Assembly (NCBI GenBank): GCA_903881085.1
Contig: CAIRSA010000456.1
Coordinates: forward strand, 1 to 61,217
DNA length: 61,217 nucleotides
Source: an uncultured Acidobacteriia bacterium
GTDB lineage: Bacteria; Acidobacteriota; Terriglobia; Bryobacterales; Bryobacteraceae
Direction of reading: 5' to 3'
Shown: positions 53,646 through 61,216 of the stretch, piece by piece
Layout: the number at the start of each line of letters is the position of its first letter
How positions within the stretch are numbered: position 1 is the stretch's first letter
Notes under the pieces: model-generated
Told to the model about the DNA's origin: nothing
Database searches by the model: none
Seen by the model: only the letters and a program-made list of their open reading frames with translations
Translations under genes and position numbers: made by a program

Positions 53646-54170
53646 TCAACTGTCGGCGGCAGAGGCGACCTTCGGAGCCGCTTGGCATCGCGGGCGGCAT
53701 GGTGTGTGGTCTTCAGGGACCGGCGGAGGCTGGGGACGATCCACTGGCGGTGATTTTGGCTGTACATATTTGAGAATTACGTCGAATTGTGTCGAATCTG
53801 TCGAGTCCGTCCACTTGAAACGTGGAGGATCTTTGCGCAGGTTGAGTAGCGCGTTCAATGCTTTATGGTATATGCGGGAGAAGCGGGCTTCGAGGCAGGA
53901 GAGCTTTTCGAAGACGACAGAAAAACTGTCGAAAGTGTCGAATAGTGTCGCGTAGGGGTCAAAATAGATGGGCCGGTTGCCGATGTCGCGGTTGGTGGCA
54001 GCAGTGTGGATGGCCCAGAGGCGGCGCATGCGCCAGGAGGCGGCGACCATCTGGTCAACGAGATCGGTTTCAACGGCGTCGCGCGGGTGAAAGCGCTCGA
54101 TGAGGGAGTCGCGCAGTTCGGCGAAGCGCGCGGCGTCTTCGATTTCCAGTAATGTTGCTTCCGCGGTCAT
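53646..54170 (-). CDS. hypothetical protein of a Solibacteres-type family
   Basis: 174 residues, start supported by AGGAGG. Helical core LRDSLIERFHPRDAVETDLVDQMV followed by ASWRMRRLWAI and a proline-rich acidic tail (KSPPVDRPQPPPVPEDHTP). The core resembles a widespread acidobacterial hypothetical family in which a region of the form 'LRD.L...F.P....E..LVDQM....WR.RR' follows an N-terminal 'MT..QI.ANR.NA..STGP' segment. That N-terminal segment is missing here. An unconnected frame upstream starts MTAVQIN (54462), which may be a relic of it. Function unknown. Confidence 0.5.
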   Translation of the reverse strand: MTAEATLLEIEDAARFAELRDSLIERFHPRDAVETDLVDQMVAASWRMRRLWAIHTAATNRDIGNRPIYFDPYATLFDTFDSFSVVFEKLSCLEARFSRIYHKALNALLNLRKDPPRFKWTDSTDSTQFDVILKYVQPKSPPVDRPQPPPVPEDHTPCRPRCQAAPKVASAADS

Positions 54171-54594
54171 GCCTGCCTCCTGTCGCTGATTTTTCCATAG
54201 GCAGGTGCGGGAGTTCCATAGGGCAGATGGGGAAGTGATTGCGGTGAAAGGATAAAAAAACTTTCAGACCTTGTGAACGGACCGGTGGCGGTGCTGAAGC
54301 CATCCTTGGCGGCTGGTCCTGGCTGAAAGCTGAAGGAGTGCATCGCCATGGCGGAGGAGTAGGAAGCAAAGCTTGGCTTTGCGCCCATCCCTGACGGCAA
54401 TTTTGCCAGAGATGTGCAGGCTGGAATCGATGCTCGCCGCGATTGATTTGAACCGCCGTCATGGGATTAGATTCTTACGCTTCAAGTCTTCCTTGGGCAA
54501 CCGCTGCCGGTGATTTCGGAGTTCCCGTTTCTATTGCCCATCAAAACATGCGTCATCTGAAACTGCAAGCATGAGGCGTAGCAGGACTCTGAAA
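54171..54594. other. intergenic stretch, possible N-terminal relic
   Basis: About 420 bases between the hypothetical gene and the RelE-like pseudogene. Overlapping frames only. The short MTAVQIN start at 54462 (minus strand) recalls the beginning of the family of the neighbouring hypothetical protein. Nothing else recognised. Confidence 0.3.
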
Positions 54595-54843
54595 CTAGCG
54601 GTAAACTTCACGGCGATCCCCAACGCGGTGTATGGTAATTGTGTCACTGGTCTCCGTGAAAAAGACACGGTAGTTGCCAACGCGCAGGCGTAGAAAGCCA
54701 GCGAACTCACCCGAAAGCGGCTTGACACCTCCAACTCCAGATTCCGCGTAGCGGTGAATCGCTTCGAGGATGGATATGGCAAGAGGCTGTGCGATACTGC
54801 GCACCTAGGCTGGAACCGCAGGTTCGAAGACGCTTTCCTTCAC
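54595..54843 (-). pseudogene. RelE/ParE-type toxin gene interrupted by an amber codon
   Basis: The 69-residue frame from GTG 54804 reads VRSIAQPLAISILEAIHRYA, then FAGFLRLRVGNYRVFFTETS and HRVGDRREVYR, the core and C-terminus of a RelE/ParE mRNA-interferase-like toxin. The missing N-terminal strand is encoded directly upstream in the same frame: GTG 54843 gives VKESVFEPAVPA, then a TAG (54807-54805), then VRSIAQ. The joined text fits the family start (x-x-V-x-F-E-P-A-V-x-A-x-R-S-I). The gene is therefore split by a nonsense mutation at codon 13. The usual position 10 bases after the antitoxin stop supports this. A restart at GTG 54804 would make a toxin lacking its first strand. Confidence 0.65.
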
Positions 54844-54853
54844 GGCAGTCTCA

Positions 54854-55117
54854 CTAGGGTTTTGGGGCTACCGCACGAATTTGATCCATGGTGAATCCGA
54901 GATCGGCGACTACCTGTTCGAATGGGATGCCTTCACCACCATTACGAAAATAGTCCTCAGAAGCGCGGAGGGCCAACCGATCCTCCTCGGTCAATTCGTC
55001 CTCGCCATCATCAATCATGACCTCCAGCAGGCTGCGAACGGCACCCAACTTGGCGGGCGACAGAAGATCGAGCAAATTATGCGCCTGTTGGCGTTCTTCT
55101 TGAATATCAAGAGCCAT
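54854..55117 (-). CDS. antitoxin of a RelE-type pair
   Basis: 87 residues (MALDIQEERQQAHNLLDLLS, then PAKLGAVRSLLEVMIDDGED and DYFRNGGEGIPFEQVVADLG). The pattern 'ER..AH.LLD.L...L.AVR.LLEVM' is that of small antitoxins placed upstream of RelE toxins. Its own sequence looks intact. The partner toxin just downstream carries a stop codon, so the antitoxin may be free of its toxin. Confidence 0.65.
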   Translation of the reverse strand: MALDIQEERQQAHNLLDLLSPAKLGAVRSLLEVMIDDGEDELTEEDRLALRASEDYFRNGGEGIPFEQVVADLGFTMDQIRAVAPKP

Positions 55118-55235
55118 TCCAATTCTTCCTTTCGCATCCGAAGCCGGGAATCTCAGAGTTCCCGCTACTATTGTCCATCAAAACATGAGATTGTAAAAAA
55201 CTGCAAGCCGGTGGCCTCCGCCACAGAGGTTCGAT

Positions 55236-55265
55236 AATTGGGGTCAGAGGTCTCTGACGCCAATT
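55236..55265 (+). promoter_or_regulatory. 30-bp near-perfect palindrome upstream of the DUF1549 gene
   Basis: AATTGGGGTCAGAG and CTCTGACGCCAATT, with one G-G mismatch, around GT. It ends 27 bases before the ATG at 55293, within the likely 5'-UTR or promoter. Its TTGGGGTCAGA start resembles the outer stem of the MITE-like element, so it may be a relic of it rather than an operator. Confidence 0.5.
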
Positions 55266-55292
55266 GTTTCGGGGATACAATAGTTCAAAGCA

Positions 55293-57458
55293 ATGAAACC
55301 GTATCGCCGCGTCCTCGCGCTCATTATCACTGTGGCCTCGGCCGCAATCGGGCAGACTGCCGCCAAGCCGAAGCCTAAGCCAAAGCTGTGGTCGCTGCAG
55401 CCTGTTGCTCGGCCGGCGATTCCGCAGGGGCTTTCGAAATCCACGAACCCTATCGACGCGTTCCTCGCGGCCAAATATAAAGAGCACGGACTGAAGCCCA
55501 ACGGCCCGACCGACAAGTTGACGCTGCTGCGGCGCGCGTCGTTCGACATCACGGGCCTGCCGCCGACCATTGCGGAACAGGATGAGTTTCTGGCGGACAA
55601 CTCACCAGACGCTTACGAAAAAGTCGTCGACCGGTTGCTGGCCAGTCCGCAGCACGGCGTGCGTTGGACGCGGCACTGGCTCGACGTATTGCGCTATGCC
55701 GATCTCGACGGCATCGATGGCGGCGTGATGCCCGCCGCGCCTGGCATCTATCACTGGCGCGACTGGATGATCAACGCGCTGAACCAGGACATTGCTTTCG
55801 ACAAGTTTGTGCGCGCGCAGATTCTGGGCAATCGCAACAGCGGCCACATCAACGTGTCGCCGGGCGGACGACGCACGCGCGGCGCGGCCAATCCGCAGGA
55901 CCAGTTCGCGCTGGGCTTTCTGGCACGCGGGGCCATCAGTGGCGGCAACAACGGACAACAACTTGCGTTCGCTGCGGTGGAGACGATATCCACTGCGTTC
56001 ATGGGCATGACCGTCGCCTGCGCACAGTGCCACGATCACCGCTTCGACCCCATCACTCAGGCAGATTATTATTCGATGAAGGCGCTGTTCGATCCTCTCG
56101 CTATGCGCACCATACCGCTGGCTTCGGCAGCGGAGATCGAAGCGAATGGCGATGCGATGGAGACCTTTCGCGCGCAGTCGGAACCGCTGGACGATGCGAT
56201 CGAAAAACTGACCGCGCCGTATCACAAGAAACTTTTCGATGAGCGTGTGGCGCTGCTGCCGCCTGATGTGCAGGCGATTGTGAATAAGCCGGAGAACAAG
56301 CGCACGGTGGCCGAGCAGAAGATCTTTGACGACTATTATCCGGTACTGCGCATCGATGACAGCAAGCTGAAAGAGATAATGCCGAAGGATGCGATCGCGC
56401 AGTTCGATGCGCTGAGCAAGAAGCGCAAGGCGATCAAAAAGCCGGGCTCGCTGGCGTTCCATGTGACGGTGGAAGAGGACAAGGCGAAGTTGTCGCAGAC
56501 CTCGTACATCCTCACTTCAGGCGACCCGGCGCGGCCTGAAAAAGACAAACCAGTTGGACCGGGCTTTCCGTTCAAGCCTGATGAGGTGGACTTCCGCGAT
56601 GGCCGCCGCGAAGGCTTTGTCGATTGGCTGACGGCGAAGGAGAATCCGCTGTTTGCACGCGTGGCAGTGAACCGCATCTGGCAGTGGCACTTCGGTGAAG
56701 GCATCCACAAATCGTCGAGCGACTTCGGCATGTTGGGCGGCAAGCCCAGCAATCAACCGCTGCTTGATTATCTAGCGGCGGAGTTCGTCGCGCAGCGCTA
56801 CAGCATGAAGTGGCTGCACAAACTGATTCTGACTTCGGATGCGTACAAGATGTCATCCGCGCCTGGCAATGCGAAGAACATCGAGATGGACCCGGCGAAC
56901 ACGTATCTGTGGCACTTCCGATTGAAGCGCCTGGAGGCGGAGCCGCTGTGGGACGCGATTCTTTCGAGCGCGGGGAATCTTGATACGAGCGTGGGTGGCA
57001 AGTCGTTTCAAGTGGTAACGCCAGATAGCAAGCAGAGCATCTTCCTGCCAGCCGATGGCACGTTCGAATCGCGCAAGAACCGGCGTGCGGCGTACATGGC
57101 GCGCGGGTTCATTCCCTCGACGGAAGTGATGTCGAATTTCCTGCAGACGTTTGATGTGGATGATGGCCGCACGCCGTGCCCGCTGCGCGCGCAGACCGTC
57201 ACCGCGCCGCAAGCGTTGTATACGATGAATGGAGAACTGGTGGAGCGCGCGTCGGCGACCTTGGCCGAGAAACTCGCCAAGGAAGGCCATGGAGATTTGA
57301 AAGAGACGGTGGACATAGCCTACCGTTCGACGATTGGCCGCAAGCCCGCGGCGAAGGAGTTAGACCGCACGCTGACTTACCTGGGCAACGATCCGGCCAA
57401 TTTGAAGGGCCTGGGCTGGCTGCTGTTCAATCTGGATGAATTTCTGTTTGTGAAATGA
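55293..57458 (+). CDS. exported DUF1549/DUF1553 protein
   Basis: 721 residues. Signal peptide MKPYRRVLALIITVASAAIGQ. DUF1549 (about 50-260; RRASFDITGLPPT, WTRHWLDVLRYAD and the c-type heme motif CAQCHDHRFDPITQADYYS) and DUF1553 (about 435-700; FVDWLTAKENPLFARVAVNRIWQWHFG, then DFGMLGGKPSNQPLLDYLA). The usual N-terminal separate cytochrome domain (PSCyt1) is absent, so the single CxxCH inside DUF1549 is the only heme site. Typical partner of DUF1501. Coupled: its TGA overlaps the ATG of the next gene (ATGA). Confidence 0.9.
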   Translation: MKPYRRVLALIITVASAAIGQTAAKPKPKPKLWSLQPVARPAIPQGLSKSTNPIDAFLAAKYKEHGLKPNGPTDKLTLLRRASFDITGLPPTIAEQDEFLADNSPDAYEKVVDRLLASPQHGVRWTRHWLDVLRYADLDGIDGGVMPAAPGIYHWRDWMINALNQDIAFDKFVRAQILGNRNSGHINVSPGGRRTRGAANPQDQFALGFLARGAISGGNNGQQLAFAAVETISTAFMGMTVACAQCHDHRFDPITQADYYSMKALFDPLAMRTIPLASAAEIEANGDAMETFRAQSEPLDDAIEKLTAPYHKKLFDERVALLPPDVQAIVNKPENKRTVAEQKIFDDYYPVLRIDDSKLKEIMPKDAIAQFDALSKKRKAIKKPGSLAFHVTVEEDKAKLSQTSYILTSGDPARPEKDKPVGPGFPFKPDEVDFRDGRREGFVDWLTAKENPLFARVAVNRIWQWHFGEGIHKSSSDFGMLGGKPSNQPLLDYLAAEFVAQRYSMKWLHKLILTSDAYKMSSAPGNAKNIEMDPANTYLWHFRLKRLEAEPLWDAILSSAGNLDTSVGGKSFQVVTPDSKQSIFLPADGTFESRKNRRAAYMARGFIPSTEVMSNFLQTFDVDDGRTPCPLRAQTVTAPQALYTMNGELVERASATLAEKLAKEGHGDLKETVDIAYRSTIGRKPAAKELDRTLTYLGNDPANLKGLGWLLFNLDEFLFVK

Positions 57459-58846
57459 AGATGGAAAACCCTCTCTATCACTGCGGGCGCGTGAATCGGC
57501 GCCAGATGATTTTCCGAGTTGCCAATGGCTTTCTGGGCTCCGCGATCGGCGGCTTGTGGGCGGCTGACGGTCACATGCCCGGCGCGATGCTGGCAGGTAA
57601 CGCGAAGGCCAAATCTGTCATTTATATTTTCCTGTGCGGTGGCATGAGCCACATTGATACGTTCGATCCCAAGGACAACAAGCACTCCGGAAAATTGATG
57701 GACGCCATCGGTTTCGGCGACAACAACGCGCCTATGAAGCGTCCGGTGATTCCCATTTTGCGCACGTATAAAAACTATGGGAAGTCGGGCATTCCGGTGT
57801 CGGATTGGTTTCCAAATATCGGCGGCGTGATCGATGAGTTCGCAGTGGTGCGGTCCATGTACTGCCACCAGACGAACCATTTTCCCGCGGTGATTGAGCA
57901 CGCGACGGGCAAGGCGCTGCGACAGTTCGAGCATCCTTGTTTGGGCAGTTGGGTAAATTACGCGCTGGGTACTGCGAATAAGAACCTGCCGGCGTATGTC
58001 AACATCGGCCGGCCATCGTCTCCTGTGCAGTTGACTGGTGGATACCTGGGGGCTGCTTATTCTGCGACACCGTTTCAAACTGGGGCTACGCCGATTCCCG
58101 ATCTGATGCCTCCGAAGAGTTCGGATGCGAAAGAACGGGAACGAAGAATGGAAGCGCTGCACGATTTGAATACGCAGTTCCGCGAAGAGTATGCGACGGA
58201 GAGCGCTATTTCGGCGCGGTTGAAGTCGTATGAACTGGCGGCCAACATGATGGTGACGGCTCCGGCGCTGGTGGATTTCGAGAAGGAGCCCAAGCACGTG
58301 CAGGACATGTACGGGCTGAATGACAAGACAACGGCCGATTTCGCCAAGCAGTTGTTGCTGGCAAGGCGCATGGCGGAAAGCAATGTGCGGTTTATTCAGT
58401 TGTGCCATGCGGGCGGCGGCAATGGATCATGGGATGCGCATGGCGACATGAAGTCGCACGAGCCGCTGTGCCGGTCGATCGATAAGCCAATCGCGGGGCT
58501 AATCGCCGACTTGAAGCAGCGCGGCATGTTGGATAGCACGCTGGTCGTGTTGACCAGCGAATTCGGGCGCACGCCGTGGTCGCAGAACACGACAGGGCGC
58601 GATCACAACGGCAAGGGCTTCACTACTTTGCTTGCAGGTGGCGGAATCAAGGGTGGCGTGATCGAAGGGTCGACCGATGAGGTGGGATACAAGGCGCTGG
58701 AGAATCCTCATTACATCAGCGACCTGCAGGCGACTGTGCTGCAACAGATGGGGCTGAATTATAAGAAGATGGATTTCCCGCTGTTTGGGCGGACGTTCCA
58801 CTTGGTGGAAGAGGGCACCGGGCCGATTACGAATATTATCGACTAA
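57455..58846 (+). CDS. DUF1501 family protein
   Basis: 463 residues. NRRQMIF near residue 13 may be a weak Tat-like leader. DUF1501 features: SVIYIFLCGGMSHIDTFDPKD (near 50), VRSMYCHQTNHFPAVIEHATG, LCHAGGGNGSWDAHGDMKSHE and the alkaline-phosphatase-superfamily block VVLTSEFGRTPWSQNTTGRDHNGKGF. Function is not established biochemically. It overlaps the DUF1549/1553 gene by ATGA and is probably periplasmic. Confidence 0.9.
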   Translation: MKMENPLYHCGRVNRRQMIFRVANGFLGSAIGGLWAADGHMPGAMLAGNAKAKSVIYIFLCGGMSHIDTFDPKDNKHSGKLMDAIGFGDNNAPMKRPVIPILRTYKNYGKSGIPVSDWFPNIGGVIDEFAVVRSMYCHQTNHFPAVIEHATGKALRQFEHPCLGSWVNYALGTANKNLPAYVNIGRPSSPVQLTGGYLGAAYSATPFQTGATPIPDLMPPKSSDAKERERRMEALHDLNTQFREEYATESAISARLKSYELAANMMVTAPALVDFEKEPKHVQDMYGLNDKTTADFAKQLLLARRMAESNVRFIQLCHAGGGNGSWDAHGDMKSHEPLCRSIDKPIAGLIADLKQRGMLDSTLVVLTSEFGRTPWSQNTTGRDHNGKGFTTLLAGGGIKGGVIEGSTDEVGYKALENPHYISDLQATVLQQMGLNYKKMDFPLFGRTFHLVEEGTGPITNIID

Positions 58847-58936
58847 GCGCACACTTACGCCGTGGGACTAAGGTTATTTCGGCGAAATCGAGTTATCAGT
58901 TCCTTTGGAAATTTCCGCATATTTGAGTGGAGGAAC

Positions 58937-60313
58937 ATGTTACTTCACTCAAAAACAATTACGACGGCCCTGTTGACGGCCCCCTTTTTATTGCTCTCGC
59001 AGTTGTGCGCACAGTCGAAAGATCCGGGGCCGCGTCCACTTCGATTTAACCCGACGCAACCACCCATGGTAACCGGCGCATCGGCTAGCGACGCTGCGCT
59101 GTTTCCCGCCGCGCTGGCTGCGTTCCGGCAGTTCTATTCGGTGAACGGAACTTTTGTGGCGCCGGCTGGACAGTTCGCAGGGGTCGGCCTGGGACCGCGG
59201 TTCAACCATCTGGATTGCGGCAGTTGCCATGGCGTCCCGTTTCTTGGGGGGTCGAGCTTCGCGACGACGAGCCAGGCGGGGATCGGCAATGGACAGGGCA
59301 CCGATTACGGCGTGAATGCGCCAGGCCAGCAACTGCCGCCGTTCCTCAAGCCCGTGGGGCCATCGATCGCCGTGCGGCTGAAGTATAAGAAAGACGGCAC
59401 TCGCGATGGCGGCACTCATCCGATCTGGACGATCGCCGGCCGCGCCGACGCACCGGGCTGCGTGCTGCCGCAGACCGACTGGGCCACCGAAGTAGCCAAC
59501 AACAACGTGGCTATCCGCATAACCACGCCGACGTTTGGCGCAGGCTTCATCGAGGCCATCCCGGACAATACGATTGTTGCGAACAAGACGGCCAATCTTG
59601 CGGCGAAAAATGCGCTCGGCATTCACGGCCACGAAAACCGCAGTGCCACGGATGGATCTGTATCGAAGTTTGGATGGAAGGGGCAGACCAGCACTATCCG
59701 GCTGTTTACGGGCGACGCGTTCGTGAATGAGCTGGGTGTAACAAACACTGTTTTCGTCAATGAGAACGACCCAACGCCGTCGTGCCAGTTTCATCCTGGC
59801 ATCGAGGACGTTCCGCAGGCGACGCCGAATGGCCCGATGCTGCGCTTGGATCTGATGGCACACTTCATGCGCTTCCTGGCCCCTCCAACACCAGTGGCAC
59901 CCACCGCTTCGTCCGCCAATGGACAGACGCTGTTCAGCACCATCGGCTGCAACATGTGCCACACGCCGACCTTGAACACTGGCGCATCCGCCAGCCCTGC
60001 ACTGGCCAACAAGCCTGTTCCGCTGTATTCCGATCTGCTTGTGCACAAGATGGGCGCGGGCTTGGCTGACGACATCATCCAGGGCCTGGCTGGTCCTGAT
60101 GAGTTCCGTACTGCTCCGCTGTGGGGCATTGGTCAGCGGTATTACTTCATGCATGATGGGCGGACAGCGGATTTGAAGGCGGCGATTGCAGCGCATGCCA
60201 GCCCGGCAACGGCGCAGTATGCAGCGTCGGAGGCGAATGCGGTGGTTACGAAATGGAATGCTTTGACGGAGACGCAGAAGCAGGATTTGCTGAACTTCCT
60301 GCGGAGTTTGTAG
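58937..60313 (+). CDS. exported di-heme oxidoreductase (DHOR-type c cytochrome)
   Basis: 458 residues from ATG 58937, fixed by GGAGG directly upstream (the frame is open 75 bases further). Signal peptide LLHSKTITTALLTAPFLLLS. Two c-type heme motifs, CGSCH (C94-H98) and CNMCH (C338-H342), in a protein of the putative thiol oxidoreductase/di-heme family; HKMGAGLADDIIQG and GIGQRYYFMHDGRTADL are family segments. It transfers electrons in the periplasm. 90 bases downstream of DUF1501 on the same strand, so probably the third gene of this module. Confidence 0.85.
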   Translation: MLLHSKTITTALLTAPFLLLSQLCAQSKDPGPRPLRFNPTQPPMVTGASASDAALFPAALAAFRQFYSVNGTFVAPAGQFAGVGLGPRFNHLDCGSCHGVPFLGGSSFATTSQAGIGNGQGTDYGVNAPGQQLPPFLKPVGPSIAVRLKYKKDGTRDGGTHPIWTIAGRADAPGCVLPQTDWATEVANNNVAIRITTPTFGAGFIEAIPDNTIVANKTANLAAKNALGIHGHENRSATDGSVSKFGWKGQTSTIRLFTGDAFVNELGVTNTVFVNENDPTPSCQFHPGIEDVPQATPNGPMLRLDLMAHFMRFLAPPTPVAPTASSANGQTLFSTIGCNMCHTPTLNTGASASPALANKPVPLYSDLLVHKMGAGLADDIIQGLAGPDEFRTAPLWGIGQRYYFMHDGRTADLKAAIAAHASPATAQYAASEANAVVTKWNALTETQKQDLLNFLRSL

Positions 60314-60426
60314 CCGCCCGATAGCGGCCGCGCTGGACTCTACTCGCCTGCGCGGCCCTTATGCCGTATGGATCCGCCCATCATTAGCACTTAAAAAGTT
60401 GCTAGTAATGGTGAGGAGAAGATCCC

Positions 60427-60717
60427 ATGCTCGACATCACTAAAGACAATCAGTAGCTTACGACATTCCGCCGGCGCTCCGGCGATTTCATGAAGCAGCT
60501 GAAGAAGAGCAAGCGACCGATGGTGCTGACAGTAAAAGGCAAGGCAGCGGCCGTGGTACAAGACGCCGAGGCCTATCAGCGATTGCTGGACTTGGCTGCC
60601 GGATCCGATGTCAACGAAGCCGTGCGGCAGGGACTGGACGACGTTGCCCATGGCCGGAGCCGGGAGGCAAGTCAGGTATTTGCCGAGATTCGGACTCACT
60701 ATGGGATACCAAGTTAG
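60427..60717 (+). pseudogene. Phd/YefM-type antitoxin gene interrupted by an amber codon
   Basis: The ATG at 60427 has a good ribosome binding site (AGGAG) and reads MLDITKDNQ, then a TAG, then LTTFRRRSGDF and, in the same frame from ATG 60490, MKQLKKSKRPMVLTVKGKAA with AVVQDAEAYQRLLDLA. The complete text is a typical Phd/YefM antitoxin start, so the gene is split at codon 10. The 75-residue remainder from 60490 lacks the first 21 residues and has no clear RBS of its own. Confidence 0.65.
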
Positions 60718-60990
60718 GTTGGCGGCACGCGCACAGCGGGACCTGTTGGCTTTGTTCGAGAAGCTGAATGTTGAGGATTCGATTGCGGCGGCGCTGTGGT
60801 TTCAGGGCTTGGAGGAATCGATCCTCTCACTCCGGCGTCTGCCGCTGAGCGCAAGAAGAAGGGCGCGCCTTTGCGGCACCTGCTTTGTGGAAAAAAGCCC
60901 GATGTTTATCGCGTCATCTTCGATGTGAATGAAGCGAAGCAGCAGGTGTTTGTTGTTACCATCCGTCATGGGGCACGTGACTGTCAGCCT
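60701..60990 (+). pseudogene. RelE/ParE-type toxin gene with a frameshift
   Basis: ATG 60701 overlaps the end of the antitoxin gene and reads MGYQVRLAARAQRDLLALFE, then FQGLEESILSL, a RelE/ParE-type start. The expected C-terminal half is in another frame: GAPLRHLLCGKKPDVYRVIF, then QQVFVVTIRHGARD. A single frameshift between about 60830 and 60860 joins the two. The second frame has no stop at the usual place and runs on through repeat R3 and into the MITE-like element. Confidence 0.65.
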
Positions 60991-61008
60991 ATAGAGTTAG
61001 TTCCGGAA

Positions 61009-61042
61009 GGGCGAGTGCCACTCGCCCGCAGATTGCCAATCC
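61009..61042 (+). repeat. double-hairpin repeat R3, copy 3 (right arm disrupted)
   Basis: First hairpin GGGCGAGTG-C-CACTCGCCC (61009-61027) is identical to copy 2. The second reads GCA GATTG-C-CAATC and lacks the closing arm, because the MITE-like element starts at that point. The inner G-A-T-T/A-A-T-C pairing again differs from the other copies but is kept. Confidence 0.7.
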
Positions 61043-61216
61043 AATTTCGCTTACAGTGCGTTTATGAGACGAGCTTCCGATTTGGTGAGCGATTCATTGG
61101 GGCATTGCGGTGGAGGGCAATTGGGGTCAGACAGCCCATTTTCGGCAACAACTGCCGAAAAAAGGTGTCAGACCCCAAATGCGACGCGTCGTTCTAGTCA
61201 ATGTAAGCGACATTGG
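61041..61216 (+). mobile_element. MITE-like element, copy B (most complete)
   Basis: 176 bp with terminal inverted repeats CCAATTTCGCTTACAGT (61041-61057) and AATGTAAGCGACATTGG (61200-61216), matching at 15 of 17 positions. Interior: outer stem TTGGGGTC...GACCCCAA (61121-61128, 61171-61178) and inner stem TTTTCGGCA-ACAAC-TGCCGAAAA (61139-61161). No coding capacity for a transposase. The window ends one base beyond the right end. Confidence 0.75.

Noticed and set aside
54805..60456. Amber (TAG) codons as evidence of recoding or stop-codon reassignment
   Set aside because: Several clearly intact genes (M16, SDR, AlaX-like, TonB receptor) end with TAG at the expected place, so TAG works as a stop here; nonsense mutation is simpler.
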